Source: Quillaja saponaria (Eukaryota; Streptophyta; Magnoliopsida; Fabales; Quillajaceae). Taken from it: a stretch of 64,000 nucleotides of DNA. How positions within the stretch are numbered: the stretch's first letter is position 1; each line of letters begins with the position of its first letter. The notes below the pieces were generated by a model, which saw nothing but the letters and a program-made list of their open reading frames with translations, did not search any database and was not told the DNA's origin. Below, in pieces: positions 37,001 to 50,145 of this stretch. Location of the stretch: contig CM055608.1 of the NCBI GenBank assembly GCA_029379385.1, forward strand, positions 26,782,350 through 26,846,349, given 5' to 3'. Position numbers and translations under genes: made by a program.

Positions 37001-40000
37001 AAATGAAATGGGTAGAAGTGAATGTAGCACTAGACAAGACTGACTAGTGTAAAAGAATCCATGTGGAGGATGCCAGTTATTATTATTGTTTTTTTCTTAT
37101 GAGTTCATCCTATTTCTATGAAAATGCACCTTTTGTTTCATTTGGAACTTAAAGATGGCCAAATCTATTCACCCAACAAGAATTTGGAGTGTGCAAAAAG
37201 TAGGTTAAGGATGATCTAACCTCAGTTACACACTTGAATATAAGGTAGAGGAGCAGATAAAGTTAACAGTAAGCGTACCTAGTAACTCTTACTAGATGTC
37301 GTTGAAGTGCTGAACAGGGTTAGCGCAAAGCTGAATCTTGGGCACAGGCAGATAGGGTCAGACATGGCATCTAAAGTTCCACATTAGCGTTTAATCATAT
37401 ACAAGAATAAAATTCTTTTTCTGGTAGTCTACAAATTTGCATTAGAGAAACCTAGTTGCTTTTAAAAAAAATATTATTAATGGAGGGGAAGAAAGTACAA
37501 TGTGGAGAATAAGGAGTACTCTTAATATAAATAGTTTAAAGCAGCGAGGTATCATAAACATGGTTTATCAACACTCATGTTCGTAGCAGATGTCATTTAG
37601 TTTATCGTTAGAACACCATAGGGAGCATGTTATGTATTTTAGTAATATTTCTAAACTGCTTTTGGACCGTTACACTTCTATCGTCTTCTCATAATGATGC
37701 GTTACTTTTTGGCTCAAATATAAAGGAATTCAGCTCAGAGACAATCTATATATATAACATCCAATGTACTTTGGGGGACAAGATGATTTTGTTAATGGAT
37801 CCATCAGTCCAAAATATCCTCTTGGAAGAGGTAATTAGCTGGCCTTCCACTTTTTGTGTAATATTTTCAAACTCAAATTCTTTTCTCATTGCACCAAATG
37901 AGCGGCTGCTGTGGTTTTTTCAAGGGAGGGTGCATCGACGTGAAACTTGATTCAGACAAGATATGGATACTTAAAGATGATGAGTTGTTGCGGCGCACAT
38001 TTCATACAAATGTCAATGGGTAAGTTTGCTTATGCCTGCCAGCATGGTTGACCTTTTCTTTTCATGTAAAGTTCAGCAATGGCATAAGTCCTTCATGCTT
38101 TCTTCAACAGCTTTCAGCATTTTCATTCAAAAAATTAAAAGCAGAATAGTGCAGCCATTGCATTTTGGTAATAATTTGGAAAATATTTAAAGTTTATACC
38201 CAATGACAGGATCAGAACTATGTGACCATAAGGAGGGTTATCAGTTATCACCCCCATATAGTATGTGATGTGATTCTTCCGTTTCATATCCTATGTTGTT
38301 TTTGTCACTTTCGTTTCATTTAACATGTTGATTAAATTTCTACTTATTGCTTTCTCCTAATAAAAAGTTGCTGCTTATTGCAATATATGGTTATTTGAGC
38401 TCCATTAATTTTAAACACCTGTTTTCAGGGATGAAGCATGTTCTTATGCTTTACAGGAAGAGTTCATTGCTGATCAGTTATTACAAAGTTCTGAACACAA
38501 TTCAGATGATCTTCTGCGGATCACACATTCAGTATTTTCATCTGCCAAGGTACCATGATAAGGTCATTTGTGATCTTCTGTCAGAAATTGATGATTGCAA
38601 AAGATGATTGGATCTGAAGGATAATCTAAGCAATGTGATATCTGTACATTACATTATAGCCAGATCCGTTGTCAATGTTTACAAATCATCACTCAAATAG
38701 CTTGCTCAGATCTTCGCAAAAAATGTAGAAACATTTTTTTTTTCTATAAAAAAGTTTGAAGAAATTCTACTCATGCCTTGTTTTGACCAAGGCTTTCTAA
38801 TTAGTCCAGCTAAAGTTGTCATTTTCCCCATGCAGAAAGTTTCCATATGTTAGAGATGTTACTTACGGTTGGTTGTTAATCTTAATTTCTGCAGGATCAT
38901 ATTGTGCCGTTTGTATCTTCCATTTTCTTACGCAGGCTGCTGCTTCCTGGGGTTCATCACAGTACTGCTTTGCGTGCAACTATGATGGAGTATAACAGAC
39001 ATTTTGCTGAATCCGAGTTCCAACTATTTACTGCTGATGGACTGAAAAAGGAAATCCTTACACTTATTGAACATGAGGTTATACTTGTCCACTAACCCCT
39101 CTTGCCCCCACCCCACCCCAACACCAAAAAAGTTTGGTCCAATAAACTGACGGAACTATATATTTCATGCTAGGGTGGCACTGAGAAAATGTCCAAACTC
39201 TATTGCTGGAAGAATTTCTGTACCCGCTACTTCAATAATTGGTGCAAGAACAACTCCCCATGTGGTTTATTTGTTGACAGCTCTGTCGGTTCTGTTGGTT
39301 TAATCAGAAAGAATTCAATCTCACTTTTCCGTTGTTTGGAGAATATTGAGCGGATTATAGAGGGTAATTTGAGATGTACTTGCTTTTATGTGAGTTATGA
39401 TTACAATAGTTTTGTAGCATTTGTTATTATCTGTTAATTTTCTTTGCCTCCTTTCTAAATATGGTCTCTCATGCCCATTCTGCTAGGTTCATCTGATGAA
39501 GTTGATGAGCTCACAGGACTTGTGGATTTATTTGATGATGTCCTTGAACGTGAAATTCTAATTGAAATGCTGAGATGTGTTATAAATTTCAGCCAACAGT
39601 TGGGAAAATCAGCTTATTGTATATTCTATGAATCACTTGTAAACACACTAGTTGGCTCTCCAGAAGATATTATTCCTGGTATAGTGAAGGTTTTGGAAAC
39701 TGGCTATGGTACATCAAGTGCGATGCTCTATGTATCTTCTCCTGGGGACAGTGTTCTGGAGAAGAACTGGTTGATCACAGGATTGTGAGAAGATTTTCTA
39801 TCGACATGTTCTTATCTCTTCAGGCCTTATGCCAGAAGGCTGCCACATGGGGCAAGATTCTTAATGTCATTGAGAGTTTTTTAAAATTTTTGGTACCACA
39901 GAAAATGATACATAAAGGTGATGCTGATATAACATTGAATATCAATGCATCCATATTAGTCCATGCTACTTCTCAGGTAGCCAAAGTGATGTTTGAGTCA

Positions 40001-43000
40001 GCCTTGGACTTTCTTTTATTTCTAAGATACCTAGTGGACATCAGTGGGCAGGTAATTAGTAGTGTTTCTTTATGGCCTTTGGCGGGGTGTGTATGTACCC
40101 ATCTTGTGTACAAAAAACTTTATTTTTTAATAAAATCGTTACTTATCAAAAAAATCAGTGATCAAGTGAGTTTATATGTATATACCTAATCAATAGATTC
40201 TAATGTATATCTAATTAACAGATTAGCCTATGGCCCAATTGCTATTTGTTCACTTTTGGTAATTACCAGTAATGAGTGTTATATGATAATTTGGCTTGTT
40301 TTGTTTTACTGGTTGTAAGTTTTTTCTCGTTTTAACTCATTTTGTTATCTTGCATTTCTCTGGTAGTTCCAAAATTTTTAAGTGGTATCTGCCAGACTAC
40401 AGCTAGGATTACATCATATTATATGATTTCCATCATGTTACTTTGACGAATTGTGATCCATATATTGAACAATTTCTTAGTTCTACTTGCTTAGATAGCA
40501 ATTGCAAGGTTTACCTTTTCACATTCTGTTGTTACTTTTAGTTATTGAGTATCAATACAAGAATGAACACAAGTTGTTTAATTTGACTTGAAAGAACAGC
40601 TATCTCATATCTCAACCTTTAACTTGATTATATTCAACTAAAAGATTAGTTTGGCACATGCACTAGACTGATGTTTCCAATATATATATATCCTGGAATA
40701 AGTTTTTTAATGAATTTGGAGTTTGATTATTGTTTTATATTTGTGAGGAATTAAAATTTTATTTTATTTGAATGCAGATCCATTTGTCGCATGACGATAT
40801 AACCAGAATACAACTTGAGTTGGTCCCAATGATCCAAGATAATATTTTTGAGTGGCTTCTTGTCATCTTCTTTTCCACCACACCTTCTGTACCTGCTGCT
40901 ATTGAAGATTTCAGTTCCAAACTTTCATCATTACAAATTGGTAGTTTCATCTTAATTTTTTTTCTTTCTATTGAGTTATTATATTAGCCATTTCTGTTGA
41001 CAGTAACAAACAGTTATTAATGTGAAAAAAAATAATGGCAGTCATTTTGATCATGCTCTCAAGGATCTGGTGATAGAAGTGAATGTTACATATGTAATTT
41101 TGCACAAAACATGTTACCTTACAATAAACAATGCAAAACCTTAACTTTTCATTTTTCCACTGATTATCCTTATTTGGGTATGGTCCAGATAGCAGAGTGG
41201 GGAAACGGTCATGGAATGAAAAACTTGGCAGATGTGACTTTACATTGGCTTTTATACTCTTGTTAAATATTGGAAGTTCGTCTGGAAACCAGAGCCTTCA
41301 TTCTTCAGAATGCCTTTCTAATAGGCATACTATTATTGATGGGGTGCGTGAGTTTGCTAGTTGGATCATTTGGGGCAATGCTGGAGAGTCTTCTTCTATC
41401 TTGAGCCGTTCAACTGATCTTGCATTGATTCTATTTAGGAATTGCCAGTATGATGCTGCTGAGGTACTTTTACACCCCATTATTCATAGGACGAAAACTC
41501 TTCGCTTCCCTTCATGTTTTTTTCTTTTTAATGATCTAAACTGAAGCTACTTTGTTTTTTAAATATTTGGCAAGTATTTGCTTACTATCGTGGAGGCACA
41601 TTTGCGAAAGGAGAAGACATCTCAAAGTATTCAAGATGCAGATGGTCAATGGTGCATACTTCATCATCTTCTTGGATGTTGCTTTCTTGCTCAGTTGCAA
41701 TGTGGATTGCATAAAATGTTGAAGGAGAAAAAAGTCCATGATGCTGTTAGATGTTTCTTCAGGTATTCGGTTCAAATCTGGATTTAAGTGTCTTTTTTTG
41801 TTGTGACATGGCTCCTGGACTGTCTTCTAATGTTATTTCTGCCTGGGGTGTGTGAGAGCCGGGCTGAGTCACTGTTGGGTATTATTTGAGCTAAGCTTGA
41901 GTGAAGACCAGCTTTGAGAGCTTGATGATATTATTTGTGAGATTTTTTACCTATAAAAGAATGATATTCTTTGTGAGATTAATAGTTGTCTGTGAGAGTA
42001 ACTTAAAATTATTATAAATTTTATATTTGTAATGTTAACACTTAGCGTACAAAATTAGCATAGTCATTGGAATCATATAGCCAACATAACTCAACCAAAC
42101 AAGTAATTTTCTTTTGACATTTTCGAACTGTTAGTTAATGACACTTTTATTGGTATTGGACCAATTTCATCCTGCTTCATTTTCATGTTTGATGATCAAA
42201 GGGGGTGGTATTGGACTAGTTTTACTTGTAGTGAAATTAAAGGGGTAAATGATGATCATTCTGGCTGATTATTTGATGATTAAGTATTGCACAAATTATT
42301 GAAATGTACTCATAGTAAATCCTCTATTTCTGATGGCTTTGTTAAGGTTTTTTCTCTTTTCCCACTCAAGGATTAGTCTAGGCTATTTCTTTGAACTTGC
42401 TGCACTCATGTCAAGCCCTTATTAACATGCATGGCTTAGCTTTTGCTTATTCTCAACCCTAATTGATGTGGCCTGGCATGCATGGAATCTAAGTTTTGTT
42501 TCTTAGTCTTGAAGTTTATTATGGGGACAAACCTTGTAATCTCCTTGATCCTAACAATTTTTTTTTTTTTTTTTCCTTGATTCTTCTAAATGTCATAAAC
42601 TTGATTACTAAGAATTGTTTATGACTTCTATTCTAGAGATGGACCAGAAAGAAAAAGAAAAAAAATGCATTTTGAGAAGTAGGACTATAAAGTTCTTGCT
42701 GTTTATAATATGTACATATATTTTTATATATGCATGTATATAGACTCATTTTCTGTTTGCTGTTTTGTTGGTTCTTCTAAGTTTGGCCATGGAATAGAAT
42801 CTTGATGTTTTAATGTTATATAACTAGTTTATCTAATGTTTCTCATTAGCTATCTGTGTAGATTTCCACTGTTTCTTTCATTTGTCTAGTTGGCACAAGT
42901 TATCAATTTAATAATTGAAGTGATACTGCTTTGGAGTGCATGGATGCCTTTTCCTTACTTTGCTCTTCATAAAAATGGGAGTTGTTATAGCTACTGTCTT

Positions 43001-46000
43001 TTATCCAGGGCTGCTTCTGGAAAAGGTTCATCTGATGCTCTGCAAAATCTGTCTCATGATGCAGGACTGCCACTGCCAGCTTTTGGTGAGTTTATCTATA
43101 ATGCAGTTCTTTTGAAGCAAACAAATGCTTTATTGATTTGTTGCTATATTTATTTGTTCTCCTGTACCTCCTTGCTTCCAGCTGGTTCTGTATCAACTGC
43201 TGCATGGAAGCTCCAGTATTATCAATGGGCAATGCAGATATTTGAACTATATAATATTAGTGAAGGTGCTTGCCAGTTTGCACTTGCAGCACTTGAGCAA
43301 GTTGATGAAGCTTTATCTGAGGAAGACACACATAGCAATGCAGATTCACTCAATGAATCAGTCATTTCTATGAAAGGACGGCTCTGGGCAAATGTCTTTA
43401 AGTTTTCTTTAGATCTCAGTCACTATTATGATGCATATTGTGCAATAATTTCAAATCCAGACGAGGAGAGCAAATACATCTGCTTGAGGCGTTTCATAAT
43501 TGTTCTTTATGAACGTGGTGCTATAAAGGTTTTTCATGAACTGACCTTGTCCTTTCTTGTTTGATCCCTTCTCTCTCAAATCCATCTATCTTGCCATACA
43601 CTTCACTGGTTTTCATCTTAAGTTGGTGGTTTGAGACTAAGAAAGCCAAAGACAGATGTGTGCAGCTAAACACCAAAAGGGAAGCCTAACAAATACCTTA
43701 TTCGAAATGAGATCTATCGGAAGATAGGCATTCCTAAAATTATAAAATGATAACTTACCTTGCTGTTGGGTCCCTCAAAGTAAAAGGCTTCTACGAGAAC
43801 ATAAATCTACGTTATAAATTCCATTGATAAACTCCCTGAATCATTGATATAATGTCTTGGTTTCTGCCAATTACATTGAATTTCTCTCTATCCAATTATG
43901 ATGCATATGTTTTATTTGCTGGTTCTATGTACCATATATATGTGTGTTGTGTTTGTTTTGTATCAGTTTGGGCCAAAGTTTCACGTTGCGACCAATTGGA
44001 TAATTACGTCCTAAGAGTGCCCTGAAAAACAAGTTTTAGTTCACTAAGTGACCCGAAAAGGTAGTTAGCTTTAGGGTTTGATTAGTTTTTTAGGGTTTTT
44101 TAATTCAGACACTTGTATTTTCTCCAAGAATAGAATAATGAATTTCGATCTCACAACTTAGGCTAGATTGAGTTGTGTTCTTTCGTGTTTTTAGTTGTAG
44201 ATTTCATCTTATTCTCGCTTCTATTTTAACATGCTTGTCAAAATAAGAGAACTTAGTATTCCTCTTGAGGACAGGTTTCATGATTTTGTTATTATGACTA
44301 TATAAAGATAGCTATGTAAAAGCTGAAGATGGGAAATGTGGTAGGACCTATTAGTATACCTCTTGAGGTTTAGGAAATCCTTAGGTGAGATGGGCATATT
44401 GTGATTAACCAATGATTTCAATCAAATCTTTAAGGACTAAAAATATGTACCTCCAAATCACTGACTCATTAGTCCTTTCTTACAAGGCATATTGTGGTCC
44501 CTTGGTGCTTGATGATAGTCTTTCAATTGACAAGACTAAGAAGGGGGTAATTCCAATTTAGAATCAGGGATGACTACTCTTGGAATCTAGGGGATCCAGA
44601 ATAAGTACAATAAACCCAAATATAGGGAGTTGTCAGTGTACATAATGGTGAGAGTAGAAGGAATAATGTTACGATTGAGATTGGAGGACATGGAATGGAA
44701 GTACAAACTTTTGCTTGGATAAATTATGCAAAATAATGGGAGATTTAAGAGGATGTTTCTTAAATGGTTAGAGCTGGATAGATGGAATGGGGAGGAAATT
44801 GCATTGGGGGTTTTATGTGATCAGATAATATTTTGATGTATCTGAGTCTAAAAGCTAAAAAGGACTCGTAGACATATTGTTAAGATTTATTTTACAGAAA
44901 AGTGGGCGGTTAGGAGACATAAAGTCTAAAAACTAATGTAGCACATATGAAAATGTTAAGTTGGATGTATTGTAATAAAAGGAAAGATTGGATAAGAACT
45001 AAAAGCAATTGAGGTAAGGGTAGCTAAATTTGAAGATAAAATGAGAATGAATAAGCTAAGATGGTTTTGCACATGCATGGAGATGCATATTCCCTTGTAA
45101 GGAAGGGGAGGAATATTCAAAGAGGTGGATCAAAGAAGATATGTTGTTAAAATAGAAGCGATAATAGAATGAAATCTAGAACTAAAAAATGAAAACAAGC
45201 AAAAGAAAGAACACAAGATGTATCAAAGTTCTACTCAATCTAATATACATCCTCTCAAAAGATATCAAAATTCACTATTCCTTTTTCGAAGAAAATACGT
45301 ACTAAAACCCTAAAGCTAAATGCCTTCATATATAGGCTACATGAAAAACAAACCCTAAAAAATTTTCCGATCATGACCTAAACTTATTTTTAGGATTGCT
45401 CTTGGATTGGATTTATCTAATGGGTCGCACTGCGAAACTTTGACCCAACGGGATCCACAATACAAAACACAACATATGTGGAATATGTGTAGAAGTGATA
45501 AAGAATAATATGTACACAAAGTTATGTTAAGAGTGTCTCATGGAAAGGATTGCTTGGAAAATGAGAATACACATGGAGTACATTGTAAAAGAGAGAGAGA
45601 GAATCCACATGGAGAAAATACCAGTTAGTTTTATGATGATTCATGTCACTGCCTCCAATTGCATGGGGAGTTTGGACTAAGGCTTGTCATTGCTGTTATT
45701 GAAATTAACAAATTTTAGAAATGTCCAAAAGTAAATATTAAGAATGGTTTTCTTTTTCTCCTTCTAATCAAACTTCAACTATCCAATTTTACATTGATTG
45801 TGTCTAAGTCGAATATATATGCGCTTCAAACATATTTGAATTATATACTTGCAAGTGTAGAGAACTAGGTTTCCTTAGATATATGGATCTCCTATTACAA
45901 TGTACCCATAATTTTTCTGAGCCTTTTCTATCTCCAGACTAGTCTCAGCGATGTAAAATGCTTGTTGTGAAATATAGCTAGTTTATGGGCACAGAATGTG

Positions 46001-49000
46001 GATAATTACCCACTAGAAAATTTTTATTTATTTTTAGTTAGATTTATTATTTATCTCTTTTTTATACTTGTTGCAGATTCTTTGTAGTAATCAACTACCC
46101 CTCATTGGTTTAACAGAGAAGGTAGAGCAAGAGCTTGCCTGGAAGGTATATCCAAGTTTTATAACAGATTGACTGCCATAATTTGTAGAGTTTTCTCCAG
46201 ATTAATGTCCAAAGCATATCTCCTCTGAAATGTGTAGGCTGAACGTTCAGATATTTCATCAAAGCCAAACTTATATAAGTTGCTCTATGCATTTGCAATG
46301 CATCGGCACAATTGGCGACTTGCATCAAGTTACATGTACTTGTATTCAGCTCGCTTGAGGAATGAAGCAGCCCTAAAAGATGACAAGTGCAGTTTATTGA
46401 TATTGCAAGAGAGATTGAATGCACTTTCTACTGCCACCAATGCACTGCATCTTGTTCGTCCTGCATTTGCCTGGATTGATCCACTGGTTGAAGGAAATTC
46501 TTTTCGTCGTCAGAGTTTCCCGAGTAAAAAGGCTAGAAGAACAGCAGGAGAACATTGTAAGTAATGCAGCATTGAAATAATTTTTCTCGTATCATTGGAG
46601 CATTACATGTATATTTTTGTTACCAAAGTGTACCTATTTGATGTTATATTGGTCACATTTGCATGATGCCGAATTGAGACAATGATTTCTTTTGTTTTTG
46701 CTGCTTCAGCTGAAAGTGATGCTCAGCCTCAATGCTGGCAGTCTTCTATTGATCTTGAGAAGCTTGAGAATGAGTTTGTGCTAACTTCAGCAGAATATTT
46801 GCTATCGTTGGCAAATGTGAAATGGACATTTTCTGGTAACTATATTGCTTATTGTCTTAAAGCTATTTGTTGGAAACATATAACCCCTTGTTTTTTGGGT
46901 GGCCTCTGTTAACTGAATCAGTTTGTAGATTCTCTGAGAATTTTCTGTTCCTTTCTTTCTCAAGGAATTCATAGACCCCCATTGGATTTGGTGGACCTCC
47001 TTGTTGAGAAAAACCTATATGATATGGCATTCACAGTGATTCTCAGGTTCTTCAAGGGTTCGGGTTTGAGGAGGTTTGGTTCTTTTGCTTATAAAGTGTC
47101 AGCATAATTTTACTTAAAAAGTGTCAGCATAATTTCATATAGTTATATATGCATTCTCTGGCCTGCCTGAAGCTGTAACTTGGGATCTATGTTTCAGGGA
47201 ACTGGAAAGAGTATTCTCTGCTTTGTCACTGAAATGCTGTCCTCATAAAGTAGATTCTCCTTGGGCTGAGTAAGTTACTCTCATTATCACCACTCTACCT
47301 TGTTCATTTTCTTATTGAAGTACATATCTCCATGGTGAACTTATCATATTAAATCTTGTACTTTCTAAATATATATGTAATAATAATTTACCTCTTGGAT
47401 ATAAATACTGCTTATGCTTCGTATAATTGATATATTTTGGGATAATCTCAGGATGCATGGTCATTTGTTGACTTCATCGAAGGGTGAAGTGGTTGTTCAT
47501 GGTTCACCTGTTACAGGTCCTACAACTCAACAATCTGATCGGAATAGTAATTGGGCATCTCTCGAGCTTTACCTTGTTAGTATCTTCTGATTTTTAAGTT
47601 TATTTTCATTTCGTAATGCTGATTGTTTTCTGTTAACTCAACCCTTGTAATGGGAGGAGGAAAAGGGTTTTAACGATGTCGCTATTTAGTCAAAATTTGA
47701 TGCCTTGGATCGATGTGAATGAAGGAAAATGATTCGTGTAGCCGACCCCAACTAGTTTGGGATTTAAGGCTTAGTTGAGTTGAGTTGAGTTGAGTTGTTG
47801 TCTTCTAGATTGTCTTGTCATAAGAAATACAGACACGGGGAGAAAAAGAAGGATTTAGGTTACTATTGGTGTACTAGAGAGGAAGTGTACCATGTTTTAG
47901 ATGTAGTATATTGTGGTAGCTTAGGATGGTAAGGTGTTTGTGTGGTTGAATGTATGCATCTGCAGCTTATTCAGTTGCTTTTTACCTAGTTAATGATCGA
48001 TTGTCTCCTGGTTAAGATGTTTCAAGATATGCAAAGATCTATGCAAGTCTTCTGTTATTCTTCTGTTCTGGGGGTTTTAAAGTTCTGTCCTAGATGTTTG
48101 GCGAAGTCAGGAACAGCTGCATCTTCTGGGTTCCGATTATCCATGAATTCTTATCCCCTTGTTAGTTTCTCCCTGCATAAATTATTGCCTTGCCTTATTC
48201 TATCGGGTGAAAATGTTCATAATTGCAGGAAAAATATAGGGGATTTCATGCTAGGGTGCCAGTAATTGTTGCTGAAACTCTTCTTCGTACAGATCCTCAA
48301 ATCGAATTGCCTCTTTGGCTGGTACAGATGTTCAAGGTAATTTTCTAGATAATTGTACTCATTTAGTGTATGATGTTCTTACAAGAGGATACCACCTTTT
48401 TATTCGAAAAGTTCTTCTATGGTTTTCCCATCACAGAATTTTATGGCGGCAGATTGTTTCAGATATTTATCTGCTTTATTTTATGTTTTACTTCTGAAAT
48501 GGAAAGAACACTATGAGAAGCAAGCCTGAAACATAGGGGCCAAGGGATAATAAGATCCTGGCAAAAGTTAGAAATATGATTAGTGACAAAATACTCCATC
48601 AAAAGATACTCTAATGGCTTATCTTTGTGTTTTCGCGCCTATGTTTCTTTCACCTTTCAAGGACTTAAATCAAGTGTAGATTCTAGAAAATGGTAATGTA
48701 CCGCCTTGTGCAAATATTATCATGCCTGGGCCTTGTTCCGTTTATATTTCTGGTACGATGCTCATCTTTCTTCCATGACGCCTTTATTTTCTACTTTATA
48801 TCTATACACGTCCACTGGATATGGTTTTTTTTACTCTTCTGTGATAAATTCTTTTATAATTTTTGTATGAACTGTGGCAGGAGGGTCAAAAGGAAAGGAT
48901 CTGGGGGATGGCTGGCCGAGAATCAAGTCCTGCAGCCTTGTTGCGACTGTATGTTAAGTTTGGTCGATACACAGAAGCTACGAATCTGTTGCTTGAATTC

Positions 49001-50145
49001 ATAGAATCATTTGCATCACTGGTAAACTCCAGTTTATTCCTTGCTTTCTAGAACCTGTTACAGGTGGTCATACATACTGATAGTCTACATTATGGTGTTG
49101 TCAGTTTATTCATAGAAAGTCATACTGGACATGGATTATGCCCATGACACCATTGGTATTTTACTTATCAAATACGTTGTTGCTACCAAATTTAGTAGAA
49201 TTTGCATTGCAGTTTTGATACTATTACTATACACTGTATTTCTATTCCCAGACATCTGACTGTAGCCTAATCATTAGAAACTATATTAACCTATGTCAGA
49301 AATCCTGGTTTGCTATACTTTTACAGTAACAGTAGGAACAATTGTTTACAAATCATAGTGTACAAGGCTGGGGAATTGAGCTTTTCATGAACTGTTAGGG
49401 TGAGAAGAAAGCATAATAATGTTCATACTAATAATCATAATCATTTAAAGCAAAATAATCCTTAGGAAATTCTAGAAAACCTTGAGATCCATAGATACAA
49501 ATATGTTAATATGCAATTAGTTGCATGTTAGGATACCAAACCATCTAGATTTCATCCTTGCTTTACCAAGTCAGATGAAGGACTAGGGCAACAATTATAC
49601 TATGGCTTTGTTTTTAATATGTTAATTATGTTTCTAATAATGGTCAGAGTTGGGAAACATTTACATATTACAAGATCACCGATTCATTAATTTTTCTCGG
49701 AGACATCATTAGTGATATTTACATGACACTGGACTGAGTGTCGACATTTATAGGGTTATATGGTGATGCTCTGTTAGCTGTATACTGAAGGATATTGATG
49801 TTATCAATCTTTTACAGAGACCATCTGACATAACCAAACGGAAAACACCATTGGTTGTTTGGTTTCCGTACACAACAATTGAGCAACTATATTTACAACT
49901 TGAGGAATTGATTAGTATGGGTCACATGGTAGATCAATGTGGTAAGCTCAAAAAGCTGTTACGTGGAGCTTTGCAAAGTCATCTGAATCTGGTACACTAC
50001 ATTTTCTAATCTCATTTTTTTTCTAATTAGTATCAACTCTTAACACTTGTTTGTAGAATTATGATCTATTTAATCTTTTATTTATTTATTGTGTCTTTTT
50101 CAGCTAAAGGTGGACTCAAATGATGTGATTTCTGCATCTGGTTGA
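34027..50145 (+). CDS. NUP160: nucleoporin NUP160 (27 exons; two single-base frame breaks)
   Basis: This is the scaffold protein of the outer-ring NUP107-160 complex, needed for mRNA export and signalling in plants (Arabidopsis SAR1). Exon ends: 34027-34235, 34370-34502, 34620-34884, 35281-35341, 35494-35652, 36666-36751, 37726-37830, 37925-38019, 38429-38549, 38895-39077, 39174-39363, 39487-40051, 40778-40940, 41189-41463, 41575-41762, 43009-43085, 43182-43528, 46077-46145, 46238-46556, 46710-46835, 46965-47073, 47198-47269, 47452-47575, 48229-48336, 48881-49021, 49818-49991, 50104-50145. They total about 1501 residues, near the usual plant length. Diagnostic stretches are GSDSVKWIELSVP, LRITFPDALCPFAF, DGILRVWDL and AAWKLQYYQWAMQ. 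Frame breaks: one extra base near 35555 (exon 5) and one missing near 39764 (exon 12). Intron 5 begins with GC. Everything else joins in frame, so sequencing error or a recent lesion is equally possible. Confidence 0.93.
40065..40155 (+). mobile_element. LINE 3'-end fragment in NUP160 intron 12
   Basis: The run ggcctttggcggggtgtgta, then cttgtgtac and a T-rich stretch ending taaaatcgttacttatcaaa with a short A tail, matches the 3' terminus I recognise from plant L1-type LINEs. It lies immediately after exon 12. This is recalled pattern knowledge and was not checked by a search. Confidence 0.45.
44952..45085 (+). mobile_element. decayed LINE reverse-transcriptase C-terminal fragment in NUP160 intron 17
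   Basis: Translated in parts, this stretch gives MLSWMYCNKRKDWIRTKS and later, after a frame change, KLRWFCTCM. These resemble the MLRWMCG-TRKDRIRNE ... RLRWFGHV tail found downstream of plant non-LTR reverse transcriptases. Stops and frame changes show it is dead. It lies inside the longest NUP160 intron (43529-46076, 2548 bp) and probably explains part of its size. Confidence 0.5.
47655..47797 (+). mobile_element. RTE-type LINE/SINE 3' tail in NUP160 intron 23
   Basis: The sequence tgtagccgaccccaactagt, followed by ttgggatttaaggctt and then (ttgag)n, is the widespread 3' end of plant RTE-type LINEs and the SINEs that share it, including the simple-repeat tail. It sits in the intron between exons ending at 47575 and starting at 48229, in the same orientation as the gene. 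Confidence 0.65.
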
